This document shows positions 10,661 to 20,440 of a stretch of 64,000 nt of DNA, one piece after another (position 1 is the first letter of the stretch; every line of letters begins with the position of its first letter). Position numbers and translations under genes: made by a program. The DNA is from Azolla caroliniana (Eukaryota; Polypodiophyta), in contig JBHGNT010000015.1 in the NCBI GenBank assembly GCA_043228905.1, forward strand, positions 14,942,001-15,006,000. Direction: 5' to 3'. The notes under the pieces were generated by a model that saw nothing but the letters and a program-made list of their open reading frames with translations, searched no databases and was not told the DNA's origin.

Positions 10661-10731
10661 TGCTAGTATAGTGGTAAGGCTGGGGTTTGTCTACGTGGAG
10701 GTACATGGTTCGAACCCTGCCCTATGCTCGT
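10661..10731 (+). other. tRNA-like SINE head (Pol III A and B boxes)
   Basis: TAGTATAGTGGTAAGG fits an A box and GGTTCGAACCC is a perfect B box 35 nt on. The T and acceptor arms do not pair properly, so it is not a working tRNA. A similar head lies on the minus strand near 28100. The sequence behind it (10732-10850) is AT-rich with nothing else recognisable. Confidence 0.45.
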
Positions 10732-10855
10732 AATAAATATTTTTAATATTTTATTTTATTTATTATACGTAATTTAAATCGGATATAGTATTTTACATAT
10801 TTCACGTAGTGTGTGATTCACACTATGACAACATTTGAATAAAATTTAGGGACCA

Positions 10856-12103
10856 ATGTGTTTCAGAAGACATTGTAGAGTCTATGAAGTGATCCCTAGA
10901 CTTAGTGAAAGGTGTAGAGAGCTTAGACAAACTTGTTGCAAAGAGGGCAGCCCACACATGGTTGTGAATAGTGCGAGAGAAAAAAAATATAGTGATACTA
11001 AAGTTGCCTTAGCCCTGGGTATTCAAAGAAGGAACTTGAGGAAACATCGCCGAAATATACACTCAAGCCAATTCAATTGGCTGGGGTTGGGACGTAGACG
11101 ACGATGTGATGCCTTATCTTAAGAGATTATTGAGAAAGTGGATTCATTTTGGGCGAAAAATACGCGTGTCTCACCAAATAAGAAGGACATGTGTAGACAA
11201 CGAATAAGTCAAGGTAAGTACCAGATTCACCCTAGACACTTCTTGGAGATGACAGAGGTATTCCATTTTTTATATCAATTCACATTCCATAAATTTGTGT
11301 TTTGACCAAGTGTATATTAATGTTTGCTATATATATTGGTTGATGTAGGCTGAATTGTGCATTAACTTTAAAGACCAACATCCAAGCTTGACTGTTGGAT
11401 TCCGCAAGTTCCAAGGTTTGAAACCATTTTATGTTAGAAAATTAAATGAGAGGAATACATGTTGTTGTGTGTACTATGTGACGATGGACATGTTAAGGCT
11501 AGGAGTGAATGCAATGCGTACTGATTCTAAGGGTATACACGGGGAATTATATGTTTGCACTTGTGAGGTTTGTAGACCAAATGGGGAGGATAATAGGTGT
11601 AATGCACGAAACATGACTTATGCATCTGTTTCTGAGCTATGGAGGTCTTGTGTTTGTGAAAAAGAACCATGATGTGAGTGGCATCGTCGTACATGTCTAT
11701 TAAGAACATGTAAGGTTTGTCCGCTACCATTATTTTGTAGGTAGGAGCTTAATTTGGGAAACAGTCATATCGTGAAATGGAAATATTTAGAGTATGTGAC
11801 TGAAAATATTGGCAAGGGACTAGTAACTAAGCATATCAAGGAAGTATATAAGGAGACATGTGTTGCTACCCTTGTCTCAAAATTTAAGAAACAACTTGGG
11901 GAGTTCATTCCATATAACTTCCGGAGTTATTGGCAAAATTCACAGTTCAAGGAATGTATTAATAACTTACCAACGGGTGTCATCGTATCCGTTATTGACT
12001 TTGCAAAAATTATACATTTAAAGTTCAAAATGAGGTTCAATCAATGCATTGGTACAATGATCAATGTACAATACTTGTACATATTTGCTAAAACTATCTT
12101 AAA
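10856..12103 (+). pseudogene. GHGKG transposase-like gene, 5' portion (truncated)
   Basis: This is the N-terminal portion of the protein whose C-terminal portion is at 17826-18711. The first exon has a basic segment (GIQRRNLRKHRR), then after an in-frame TAA near 11120, DSFWAKNTRVSPNKKDMCR. An intron is likely at about 11257-11349 (gtattcc to tgatgtag). The second exon reads FKDQHPSLTVGFRKFQGLKP, NERNTCCCVYYVTMDML and a cysteine-rich stretch (CTCEVC), with later nonsense codons near 11670 and 11745, then LPTGVIVSVIDFAK. I recall CCC and VSVIDF motifs in uncharacterised plant proteins ending in GHGKGEHDG. Coding similarity stops at 12103 where an inserted block begins. Function is unknown; a transposase origin is an inference. 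Confidence 0.6.
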
Positions 12104-12870
12104 CCCTTTCTTGCTGAAGCTAGTGGGTGCTATGAGTCCTTCCGGTCCAGAACCCCGGCGGTTCCGCCTCGCGATGCGCACATAAAGACGGATCCTCACG
12201 ACAACGTCGAAAGGCACGACACCGATCTAATTCTTCGTTCCAGACTGCAATCCGGATCCGGTTGAGCTTGTCCGCTCAATACTACCCCTCAAGCTGAACT
12301 TGATGTCTAATCGCGGTGTCATTGTTTGTGTCTGTCGGTTGTAGCGTCCAGCTCGACCTGGCGTCTTTCTACTTGGGTCGCACTCCTTGTCTGGTTCGGT
12401 TCTGCTTCTAGTGACCTATTGGATTCCGCGCTCAACCTTTTTGGTCAGCTTGTCTTCTCATAAGGCCCTTCTCAACTCCTTCATTGTTTTTACTTTGGTG
12501 CTCCTCGACCCGTGTATCCCTCCGTGTCGGGGTCGACTTCCGCTGCCTCCTCATTTGTTTGGCCTTCTATTGATTCGGCTCCTCTGAATCGACTGCATCT
12601 GATTCATTCTAACTCTTCTCCGAATTGACAATCTCCAATTCGTATTCAACCTTCAGGCCCTTCACCACGTCGGACCACGTCCGCGTCTTGGCCTTCTCCT
12701 TCCCGTCAGCTCGGTTCTTCTTGACTCTACCGCCGTCGCCGCTTGTTCCAACTTGTTCGGATTTACTGACATCTCTAGTCAACTCGACTTCCTTTTTCTT
12801 CTTGTCTCTTCCTGCTTCGGTTGATTCCGGCTTCGGCTCTCCGTTGCGGTGGCTCGCCCAATGTCCCTCC
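12104..12870 (-). mobile_element. copia LTR and 3' coding remnant (block A)
   Basis: On the minus strand a polypurine tract CTTGAGGGGTAG precedes an LTR-like start (TATTGAGCGGACAAGC at about 12282), resembling copia-2, whose LTR starts TGTTGAGAGACAAGC. The LTR is cut off at 12104. The other side (12300-12860) encodes a charged Lys/Glu-rich tail (GEPKPESTEAGRDKKKKEVE) related to the C-terminal extension of copia-2. The rest of that element is missing. Confidence 0.65.
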
Positions 12871-14400
12871 CTAGTTGTAAAGAGCCTTAGTACGAAACTA
12901 ACACACATCCTTCACTCCGTAGCAATTAGCAATTTCCCATATACGAAACACTCCAATCAAGGTAGATTATGATCTATGCCACAAAATAGATGGTATGATG
13001 AGGATTGTAGGAACTTACATAGACAACATAAAATATCGCAACACAGTGGTAGTATTACCTCAGTACAAGCTCGCAAAGAAATGCGCAAGATGACATGTCG
13101 TAAGAGATGACCATGGGAGGCATCCCAATATTGGGAACTCTAGCATATGCTCATGAGTAGCAATTGTGGCACTGCATGGAAGAAATTATGGGAACCAAGA
13201 CCACAAACACCCATCGAAAATCCCAAAACATGCCACACATATACAGAGAGACTTTACCAAATCCCAAACCAACCACCCATTTCAATGCCTTCTAAACCCA
13301 GACCTACCGTCGGGACAGTTTTCACGACCTCTATGGTCGCGAAGGTCAGAACGAAATTACAACATAGGAAGTCCATGGACCACATCATATATGGGAGAGA
13401 GTGTCTAGCTCCCTTCCTAACTCTAATCTTTAATAGTGCCCTCGCGGAGGGTTTTCCACTACAATGGACGATGAACATAGTGGGCCCCATACATAAAGGG
13501 GGGGGGACCCCATGGACCGAAATACATATAGGACCTTTATGATAGGTCATACCCGTGCTAAATTATATGGTGCAGTAATAGAGGGAGAGCTTAGGGATTA
13601 TATGGAGACCTTAAAGCTTCGCGTAGCTAAACAGATTGGTTTTAGACGATCATATCTTCCCACTTAAATGCTTAATTAACCAGAGTAAGGCTCGCAAGAA
13701 GAAGTTATATTGTTGTTTTGTGGACTTCCGAAAAGACTTTCACACAGTCCTTAGAGAGTCGTTGTTGGATAGGCTAAAAAGCTTGAGGATACCAGATGAC
13801 ATGGTTTGGGCCATCTATGTACTATATCAACAAGTGTTCGAGTGTGTTCAATGCCCAAGTGGCCTATCCAATTGTTTCACTAGCACTATTGGTGTAAAAC
13901 AAGGTTGCCCCTATCTCCGACTGTTTTTGGGATCTATGTTGTTCGTAAGGGAGGCAACGGAGTAGCCCTTGAGGATATGCAGGTTTGTATCTTGCTCTAT
14001 GCAGACGACATAGTTTTGCTCATTGAATCGGAGCAAGACCTACAAAGGCACCTTAATGCCTTAGATGACGTCATTATCTAGGCATTGGTAGTGAATCTAG
14101 GCATAACTAAAGTCATTATCTTCCACACATCGGCTGAAGTTAAAGCTAAGTGTCACCTAACTATCTACCATAGCCCAGTTGAGGTGGTTGGATCATATCT
14201 CTCTCTCGGAGTCACTTTCAGTGACAGCTCAAGTAAATTTTGATGACACAAGCAGCGAAGGAAATACTTAGGAGAGGACATGCATCCCTCTCACTCCTCG
14301 AGAGACAATACCATCAAGCTTACTTTCAAAAGACACGGACTAAAGGGTCTATGGCTCTTTGACTCATTAGGGACACTAATGTTTAATATACCAAATTATT
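12871..14400 (+). pseudogene. LINE reverse transcriptase remnant (block A)
   Basis: Plus-strand fragments fit a non-LTR retrotransposon ORF2. They run from WYDEDCRNLHRQ near 12985, through YTERLYQIPNQPP (13240) and MDHIIYGRECLAP (13375), to the palm: CCFVDFRKDFHTV (13710), GVKQGCP (13890) and YADDIVLL (13999). Frameshifts and stops are frequent. Motif A still has its aspartate and motif C its YADD. The end near 14385 (TKGLWLFDSLGT) is truncated and passes straight into the flank of a tRNA-Thr copy. Lineage within LINEs is not determined. Confidence 0.8.
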
Positions 14401-14479
14401 TGAACCTCAATTTGTTGGACTATCTTTTGTAAGTAGCAATATTCAAGACTTTTCTATGTGGTGCTTCTAATAAGAAGGT

Positions 14480-14550
14480 GGTTTCGTAGCTCAGTTAGTT
14501 AGGCCATCTGTTTAGTAAGCAGGTTTTGAATTCAACTCTCAATTAAAGCA
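14480..14550 (+). pseudogene. tRNA-Thr(AGT) pseudogene
   Basis: The anticodon loop TTAGTAA gives AGT. It lacks three bases around the variable loop and has a changed acceptor (GGTTTCG), so it is 71 nt rather than 74. Confidence 0.75.
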
Positions 14551-14864
14551 AGCCAAAGTCATGTTTGTCCCTCATTTAATTTGACGTGTTTTTTTAGTGT
14601 ATTATATATCCATCGTATTTCAATCTTAAAATACAACTAGTAGTGAAATACTTAAAATAGAACTTGTTGTCCTTATTTGTGAATCCAATTTTGCTAAACC
14701 ATTACGGTGTTATAATTAGTTGAGCTGGAACACTTCTATAGATCAGTCGTTCTGCTTTAGGAACATAAATATATTAGAAAACAATCATGATATTTTCATT
14801 TCATTTTTATGTAGTTCGTATTTTTAGGTTCAAGTAGATGGTTGAATATCTAATATTCACATCT
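14551..14864. other. conserved tRNA-Thr/tRNA-Asn spacer
   Basis: AT-rich spacer with landmarks that recur at 30877, 52327, 61916 and 63436: gtgtattatatatgcatcgtattt-like, then a segment ending 'acttctatagatc', then aggttcaagtagatggttgaatatct. No gene is seen. Confidence 0.7.
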
Positions 14865-14938
14865 CGCGCCAACAAACGCTTGACCAGCTCATCTTATGGT
14901 TAATAGCCATACCCTCTAGCTATTGTGTCACTACAATT
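14865..14938 (-). pseudogene. tRNA-Asn-like pseudogene
   Basis: Heavily mutated copy; only the anticodon arm (loop now ATT) and flanks are recognisable. Confidence 0.55.
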
Positions 14939-15215
14939 TTTTAAACTATAACACTTATGTATATCAATTGATTTTTACGTCCTCATGAAGTTTTTGCTGA
15001 GGATTTAGAGCAAGGTATACCCGTTTTTCTTAATTGGTGTGTGTATCTTGTTACCTAACTTCAAATGAAATACATGCGATAACATGATTTGTATTCTCAT
15101 CTTGCTTTAATAACATATGTAGATTATAAAATAATCAACATATATTCATGTGGTTTTTTAGGTATTTAATATTTATAGGTTCAAGTACATGGATTAATAT
15201 CTAAACTTCACATGT

Positions 15216-15289
15216 CGCCTATGGAAGGGCTTGAACCTCCGACCTTAAGGTTAACAACAATAAGCTCTACAGAACTGAGCTATTGAAGC
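15216..15289 (-). pseudogene. tRNA-Asn(GTT) pseudogene
   Basis: Acceptor stem and anticodon stem have several mismatches; T arm intact. Confidence 0.75.
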
Positions 15290-15612
15290 ACATCAATTTT
15301 GTATAATATTAGGTACCCCATTACCTTCTAGATCTTAATTGTCGTCTCAAGCAATTAAAATGTGGAAGATATGTAGTTCATAGGTATTTCATATTTATAG
15401 GTTCAAGTACATGGGATTAATTAAATTGGCTTTTTAAGTATTTCATATTTATAGGTTCTAGATCTCAATTGGTCGTCTCAAGCAATTAAAATGCGGAAGA
15501 TATGTAGTTCATATTTATAGGTTCAAGTACATGGGATTAATTAAATTGGTTTTTTAGGTATTTCATATTTATAGGTTCAAGTACACGGGATTAATATCAA
15601 AACCAAACATCT

Positions 15613-15686
15613 CGCTCCAAGGAGGGTTTGAACCTCCGACCTTATGGTTAACAGCCATACGCTCTAGCCAACTGAGCTATTGAAGC
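15613..15686 (-). tRNA. tRNA-Asn(GTT)
   Basis: All stems pair. One T-loop difference (TTCAAAC for TTCAAGC). Box A and box B are intact. Confidence 0.88.
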
Positions 15687-15890
15687 ACATGGACTTTGTA
15701 TAATATTAGGTACCCCATTACCTTCTAGATCTCAATTGGTCGTCTCAAGCAATTAAAATGCAGAAGATATGTAGTTTATACGTATTTCATATTTATAGGT
15801 TCAAGTACATGGGACTAATTAAATTGGTTTTTTAGGTATTTCATATTTATAGGTTCAAGTACACGGGATTAATATCTAAACTTGACATAT

Positions 15891-15964
15891 CGCTCTAAGG
15901 AGGGCTTCAACCTCTGACCTTATGGTTAACAGCCATATGCTCTAGCCAACTGATCTATTGAAGC
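15891..15964 (-). pseudogene. tRNA-Asn(GTT) pseudogene
   Basis: Mismatches in T stem and D stem (gatc for gagc) and an altered B box. Confidence 0.75.
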
Positions 15965-16206
15965 ACATAGATTTTGTATAATATTAGGAACCCCATTACC
16001 TTCTAGATGTCAATTGGTTGTCTCAAGCAATTAAAATGCAGAAGATATGTAGTTTATACATATTTCATATTTATAGGTGAAGATATGTAGTTTATACATA
16101 TTTCATATTTATAGGTTCAAGTACATGAGATTAATTAAATTGGTTTTTTAGTTATTTCATATTTATAGGTTCAAGTACACGGGATTAATATCTAAACTTG
16201 ACATGT

Positions 16207-16280
16207 CGCTCCAAGGAGGGCTTGAACCTCCGACCTTATGGTTAACAGCCATATGCTCTAGCAAACTGAGCTATTGAAGC
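16207..16280 (-). tRNA. tRNA-Asn(GTT), near-consensus
   Basis: Cloverleaf is complete; changes are at position 26 and in the D loop only. Confidence 0.78.
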
Positions 16281-16719
16281 AGATCAATTTTGTATAATAT
16301 TAGGTACCCCATTACCTTGTAGATCTCAATTGTCGTCTCAAGCAATTAAAATGTGGAAGATATGTAGTTCATAGGTATTTCATATTTATAGGTTCAAGTA
16401 CATGGGATTAATTAAATTGGCTTTTTAGGTATTTCATATTTATAGGTTCTAGATCTCAATTGGTCGTCTCAAGCAATTAAAATGCGGGAGATATGTAGTT
16501 CATAGGTATTTCATATTTATAGGTTCAAGTACATGGGATTAATTAAATTGGTTTTTTAGGTATTTCATATTTTATAGGCAATTAAAATGCAGAAGATATG
16601 TAGTTTATACGTATTTCATATTTATAGGTTCAAGTACATGGGATTAATTAAATTGGTTTTTTAGGTATTTCATATTTATAGGTTCAAGTACACAGGATTA
16701 ATATCTAAACTTGACATGT

Positions 16720-16793
16720 CGCTCGAAGGAGGGCTTGAACCTCCGACCTTATGGTTAACAGCCATACGCTCTAGCCAACTGAGCTATTGAAGC
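16720..16793 (-). tRNA. tRNA-Asn(GTT), one acceptor mismatch
   Basis: Consensus except for a C-C mismatch at pair 5-68. Confidence 0.7.
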
Positions 16794-16856
16794 ACATGGA
16801 TTTTGTATAATATTAGGTACCCCATTACCTTCTAGATCTCAATTGTCGTCTCAATC

Positions 16857-17800
16857 TTTTAATCCATGTGAAGTGTTCTCCATAGACACATTGTACTATG
16901 TTGTATGTTGTATCTATACTAAATCAGTATTTACTGAAGGATGTAAAGTAGTCATCTTGTACTCATAGTATTGTCCGTCCTTAAGAGAATTGTACTAATT
17001 ATCTTTTAATCCATGTTGAGGGTTTTCCATGGAGACTGTATTGTACTGTGTGTTGTATCTATACTAAATCAGTAATTATTGAAGGATGTAAAGTACATGT
17101 CTTTTACTCATAGTATTGTCCTAGATTGAAGAGTTTGTACTAATTATGTATTAATCAATGTTGAGTGTTCTCCATGAACACACTGTATTGTACTTGTTGT
17201 TGTATATTACTAAATCAGTAATTATCGGAAGATGTAAAGTACATGTCTTGTACTCATAGTATTGTCTTATATTGAAGAGTTTGTACTAATTATCTATTAA
17301 TCAATGCTGAGTGCTCTCCATGAACACACTGTATTGTACTATGTGTTGTATCTATACTAAATCAGTGTTTATTGGGGGATGTAAAGTATATGTGTTGTAG
17401 TACTAATTATCTTCTAAGGAGGGTTGTGTTCTCCGTGGACACATTGTACTGTATTGTGTATTGTGTATTGTATCTGTACTAAATCAGTATTAATGAATGT
17501 AAAGTACTCATCGTCACCAACATAGTACTCTCCAATATTGAAGAGTTTGTACTATTTATCTGTTAATTCATGTAGAGTGCTTTCCATGAATTCATTGTAC
17601 TATGCTTTGTGTTGTATCCATACTAAATTTGTATTAATAGATGCCAAGTTCACATGGTTGACAACATAGTACTATTTATCTTTTAATAAGTGTAGAGTGT
17701 TCTTAATGGATACATTGTGCTATGCTTTGTTTTGTATTTGTACTAAATCAATATTAATGGATGTGTAGTACTCTCGATTGACAACATAGTACTAATTTTG
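16857..17800. repeat. diverged tandem repeat, about 7 units of 115-150 bp
   Basis: Units share the order (t)taatcaatgt, tccatgaacaca, ttgtactatg, tactaaatcagt, gatgtaaagt and end in gtactaattat. They start near 16857, 16999, 17141, 17298, 17411, 17560 and 17680. The repeat probably lies in an intron of the GHGKG gene, since a splice-acceptor-like gcag|g follows at 17825. A related gtactaat motif fills the repeat at 22.3-23.2 kb. Confidence 0.75.
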
Positions 17801-17825
17801 TTGGAAACCTGAGATACAAAAGCAG

Positions 17826-18711
17826 GTATTTCTCCTTATTCAACATTTGTATGCAATGTAACTACTTCGGGTCTGGACATGGAAAAGGAGAGCATGATGG
17901 CGCGGGGGCTGTGATCAAACGTGCCCTTACAAGTGAGCAGTTGGATAATAATGGTGCTAAGTTACAAAATGCACATGATGTTGTGCAATGGCTAACATGG
18001 AAGATGTCAAATGATGGTAAAAACAGATTGTTTGTTGAAGTTCGCGTTGATGAGGTTGATAGAACTAAATCATATGGTTGTAAAAACTTGAAAGGCACAC
18101 GCAGCACCCATTGTGTATTAGGGTTCAGCCACAAGGACACAACACAATTGTTACTCCGTACTTTATCATGCTTTTGTTCCATGTGTATAGATGAAGCTTG
18201 GGATAAAAGCATCAACCTATCAATTGTCGAGCTCTAGAAGCTACAGAAGCTTGAGCTTGAACGACAAGATGATATTGAAGAGGATGCGCATTCAAACGAT
18301 ATTGTATACTACAACCAACATCAAGACTTGGCAATTTTATTGGAAGTTGGAGATCATTTTGCAATGCTCAAATCTCCGCAGAATGAAGATTTAGAAGACT
18401 ACTACATTGTGGTGTGCAAGCAAGGCAAGACATTATTGAAAGAAGTGGTGAGGGATGGCTGGGGCAACAATTTCAACCTTGGTGAGTCTGTCGTGTATGG
18501 AAACTATTATGCAAAGTTGTCGCAGTGCAAGAACACATATGCATTACTAAAAGAAGCATTGATCGCAATAATCTACGCTGATGCCATTCTTGCGATCAAA
18601 TTCAATATGACTCAAGCAAATCACAAGGTTAAGGGATACAACACTGTCTACAAGGTCCCCCAAGAGGTTCATGAGCACATATTAGGGGAGGTCTCTCTAT
18701 TTCATGCTTGA
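17826..18711 (+). pseudogene. GHGKG transposase-like gene, 3' portion
   Basis: After a likely splice acceptor, the frame opens as YFSLFNICMQCNYFGSGHGKGEHDGAGAVIKRAL, shown here only by its key residues: H, K, D and G of GHGKGxxDGxG. It continues with NAHDVVQWL, SYGCKNLKGTRSTHCV and a C-rich stretch (CFCSMCIDEAWD). A TAG at 18235 breaks the frame; the remainder, same frame, reads VGDHFAML, YYIVVCKQGKT, VVYGNYYAKLSQ and VKGYNTVYKVPQE. I recall this whole arrangement in uncharacterised plant proteins. The motif also appears in animal transposon-like proteins. It is broken here by the TAG and by loss of the central region, where the other acidic residues would be expected. Role in transposition is inferred. 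Confidence 0.62.
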
Positions 18712-19650
18712 AAGTCACCCTATCAATTCATTGTACCAGAAAACTAAAAAACATCCACTTGTAGTTCACTATTTGATGTATTGATATATTAATTTTGATG
18801 ATTGACAAATGAATTGATATATTTCATCTTTCTTCTATGATGTATTATGAATCGATATATTTGATGTATTGAGACTATTTATTGAGCTTGTATTGTAAGT
18901 GTTTATGGTAATTATAGAGTTGCTTGTTTCCATGGTTTAAGGTGTGAAGTCTTCAATACTTTTGTATTGTCAGTGTTTATGGTAATTATAGAGTTGCTTG
19001 TTTCTATGGTTTAAGGTGTGAAGTCTTGAATACTTAGTAGCCTAAATATGGCCCAAACTTATTCAACTATCAAGTCTCTATTGTGTGCACTCAAGTCATT
19101 ATTCAACTCTATTGTGCACTCAAGGAGACCATACTTGGCAAGTATCAATATACATATTAGTACTAACGCAAGTATCAATATACATATTAGTACTAATGCA
19201 AGTATCAATATACATGTTAGTTTAGTACTAATGTCAATTGCAAGTATGTCAATTGCAAGTATTAAGTAATACATAGTAGTCTCCCAAAGTATCTCAGTTA
19301 GATGGATACATACATCTGATGTAAAGTTCGGTTGCATGGCAATATATACCAATCTTCTAAATCATCATCTGGTATAACAAACTGTATATAACATCTCTGT
19401 TAACAATATAGAATTTTATTTGTAATCAACACAATCATGGTTGCATGGGAGTGTACCTGGGAGTGTGATAAATTCGTACCTCCCTCACCAAAGATCATTT
19501 CAGAATTAGCAATATAGAAAGTCAGATTACACTACAACACTAGATGAGTGATCTGATCTTGACAGCATTTCAAAGTTAACAATAGAATACATTTTCATTC
19601 TCTTCAATTGGCAATATAGAATTTCACACTAGTATAACTACTGGATTTTG
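18712..19650. other. intergenic region with short tandem duplications
   Basis: No gene is seen. It holds a roughly 72-bp direct duplication (18888-19040, gtgtttatggtaattatag), a 30-bp unit repeated three times (19139-19230, aagtatcaatatacatatta) and at 19443-19510 a copy of sequence from an exon at 21.66-21.74 kb. It separates two convergent genes. Confidence 0.7.
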
Positions 19651-20440
19651 GTATACCAAATAGTTCAATTTCAGACATCACTAATAGTTCAGCTAAAGTT
19701 CAAGTACAATTGAAAGACAATCGAAAGACACTGGTATAACTATTTCAGATAAATGAGACAGTATTTTGGTATACCAAATAGTTCAATTTCAGACATCACT
19801 AACAGTTCAGCTAAAGTTCAAGTACAATTGAAAGACAATTGAAAGACACTGGTATAACTATTTCAGATAAATGAGACAGTATTTTGGTATACCAAATAGT
19901 TCAATTTCAGACATCACTAACAGTTCAGCTAAAGTTCAAGTACAATTGAAAGACAATCGAAAGACACTGGTATAACTATTTCAGATAAATGAGACAGTAT
20001 TTTGGTATACCAAATAGTTCAATTTCAGACATCACTAACAGTTCAGCTAAAGTTCAAGTACAATTGAAAGACAATCGAAAGACACTGGTATAACTATTTC
20101 AGATAAATGAGACAGTATTTTGGTATACCAAATAGTTCAATTTCAGACATCACTAACAGTTCAGCTAAAGTTCAAGTACAATTGAAAGACAATCGAAAGA
20201 CACTGGTATAACTATTTCAGATAAATGAGACTGTATTTTGGTATACCAAATAGTTCAATTTCAGACATCACTAACAGTTCAGCTAAAGTTCAAGTACAAT
20301 TGAAAGACAATCGAAAGACACTGGTATAACTATTTCAGATAAATGAGACTGTATTTTGGTATACCAAATAGTTCAATTTCAGACATCACTAACAGTTCAG
20401 CTAAAGTTCAAGTACAATCGAAAGACAATAAGACACTAGA
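19651..20440. repeat. 118-bp minisatellite, 7 units
   Basis: The landmark gtataccaaatag occurs at 19651, 19769, 19887, 20005, 20123, 20241 and 20359, exactly 118 bp apart each time. Units differ at very few bases, so the array is young or homogenised. Its last unit supplies the final codons and stop of the minus-strand gene beside it. Confidence 0.93.

Larger units (their letters stand above)
12104..14400. mobile_element. composite block A: copia 3' remnant plus LINE remnant
   Basis: This 2.3-kb segment starts sharply at actatcttaaaccc and recurs at 28411-30715 with only scattered differences, stops included. It joins a minus-strand copia end to a plus-strand LINE. It interrupts the GHGKG gene. 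The tRNA-Thr and tRNA-Asn copies that follow are also shared with the second copy, so the moved or duplicated unit was larger than either transposon. Confidence 0.75.

Noticed and set aside
19048-19269. Small plus-strand frame with repeated INIHIST
   Set aside because: It simply translates the 30-bp tandem repeat.
19651-20440. 118-bp repeats as CRISPR or centromere satellite
   Set aside because: Only seven units, no unique spacers, and it ends inside a gene.
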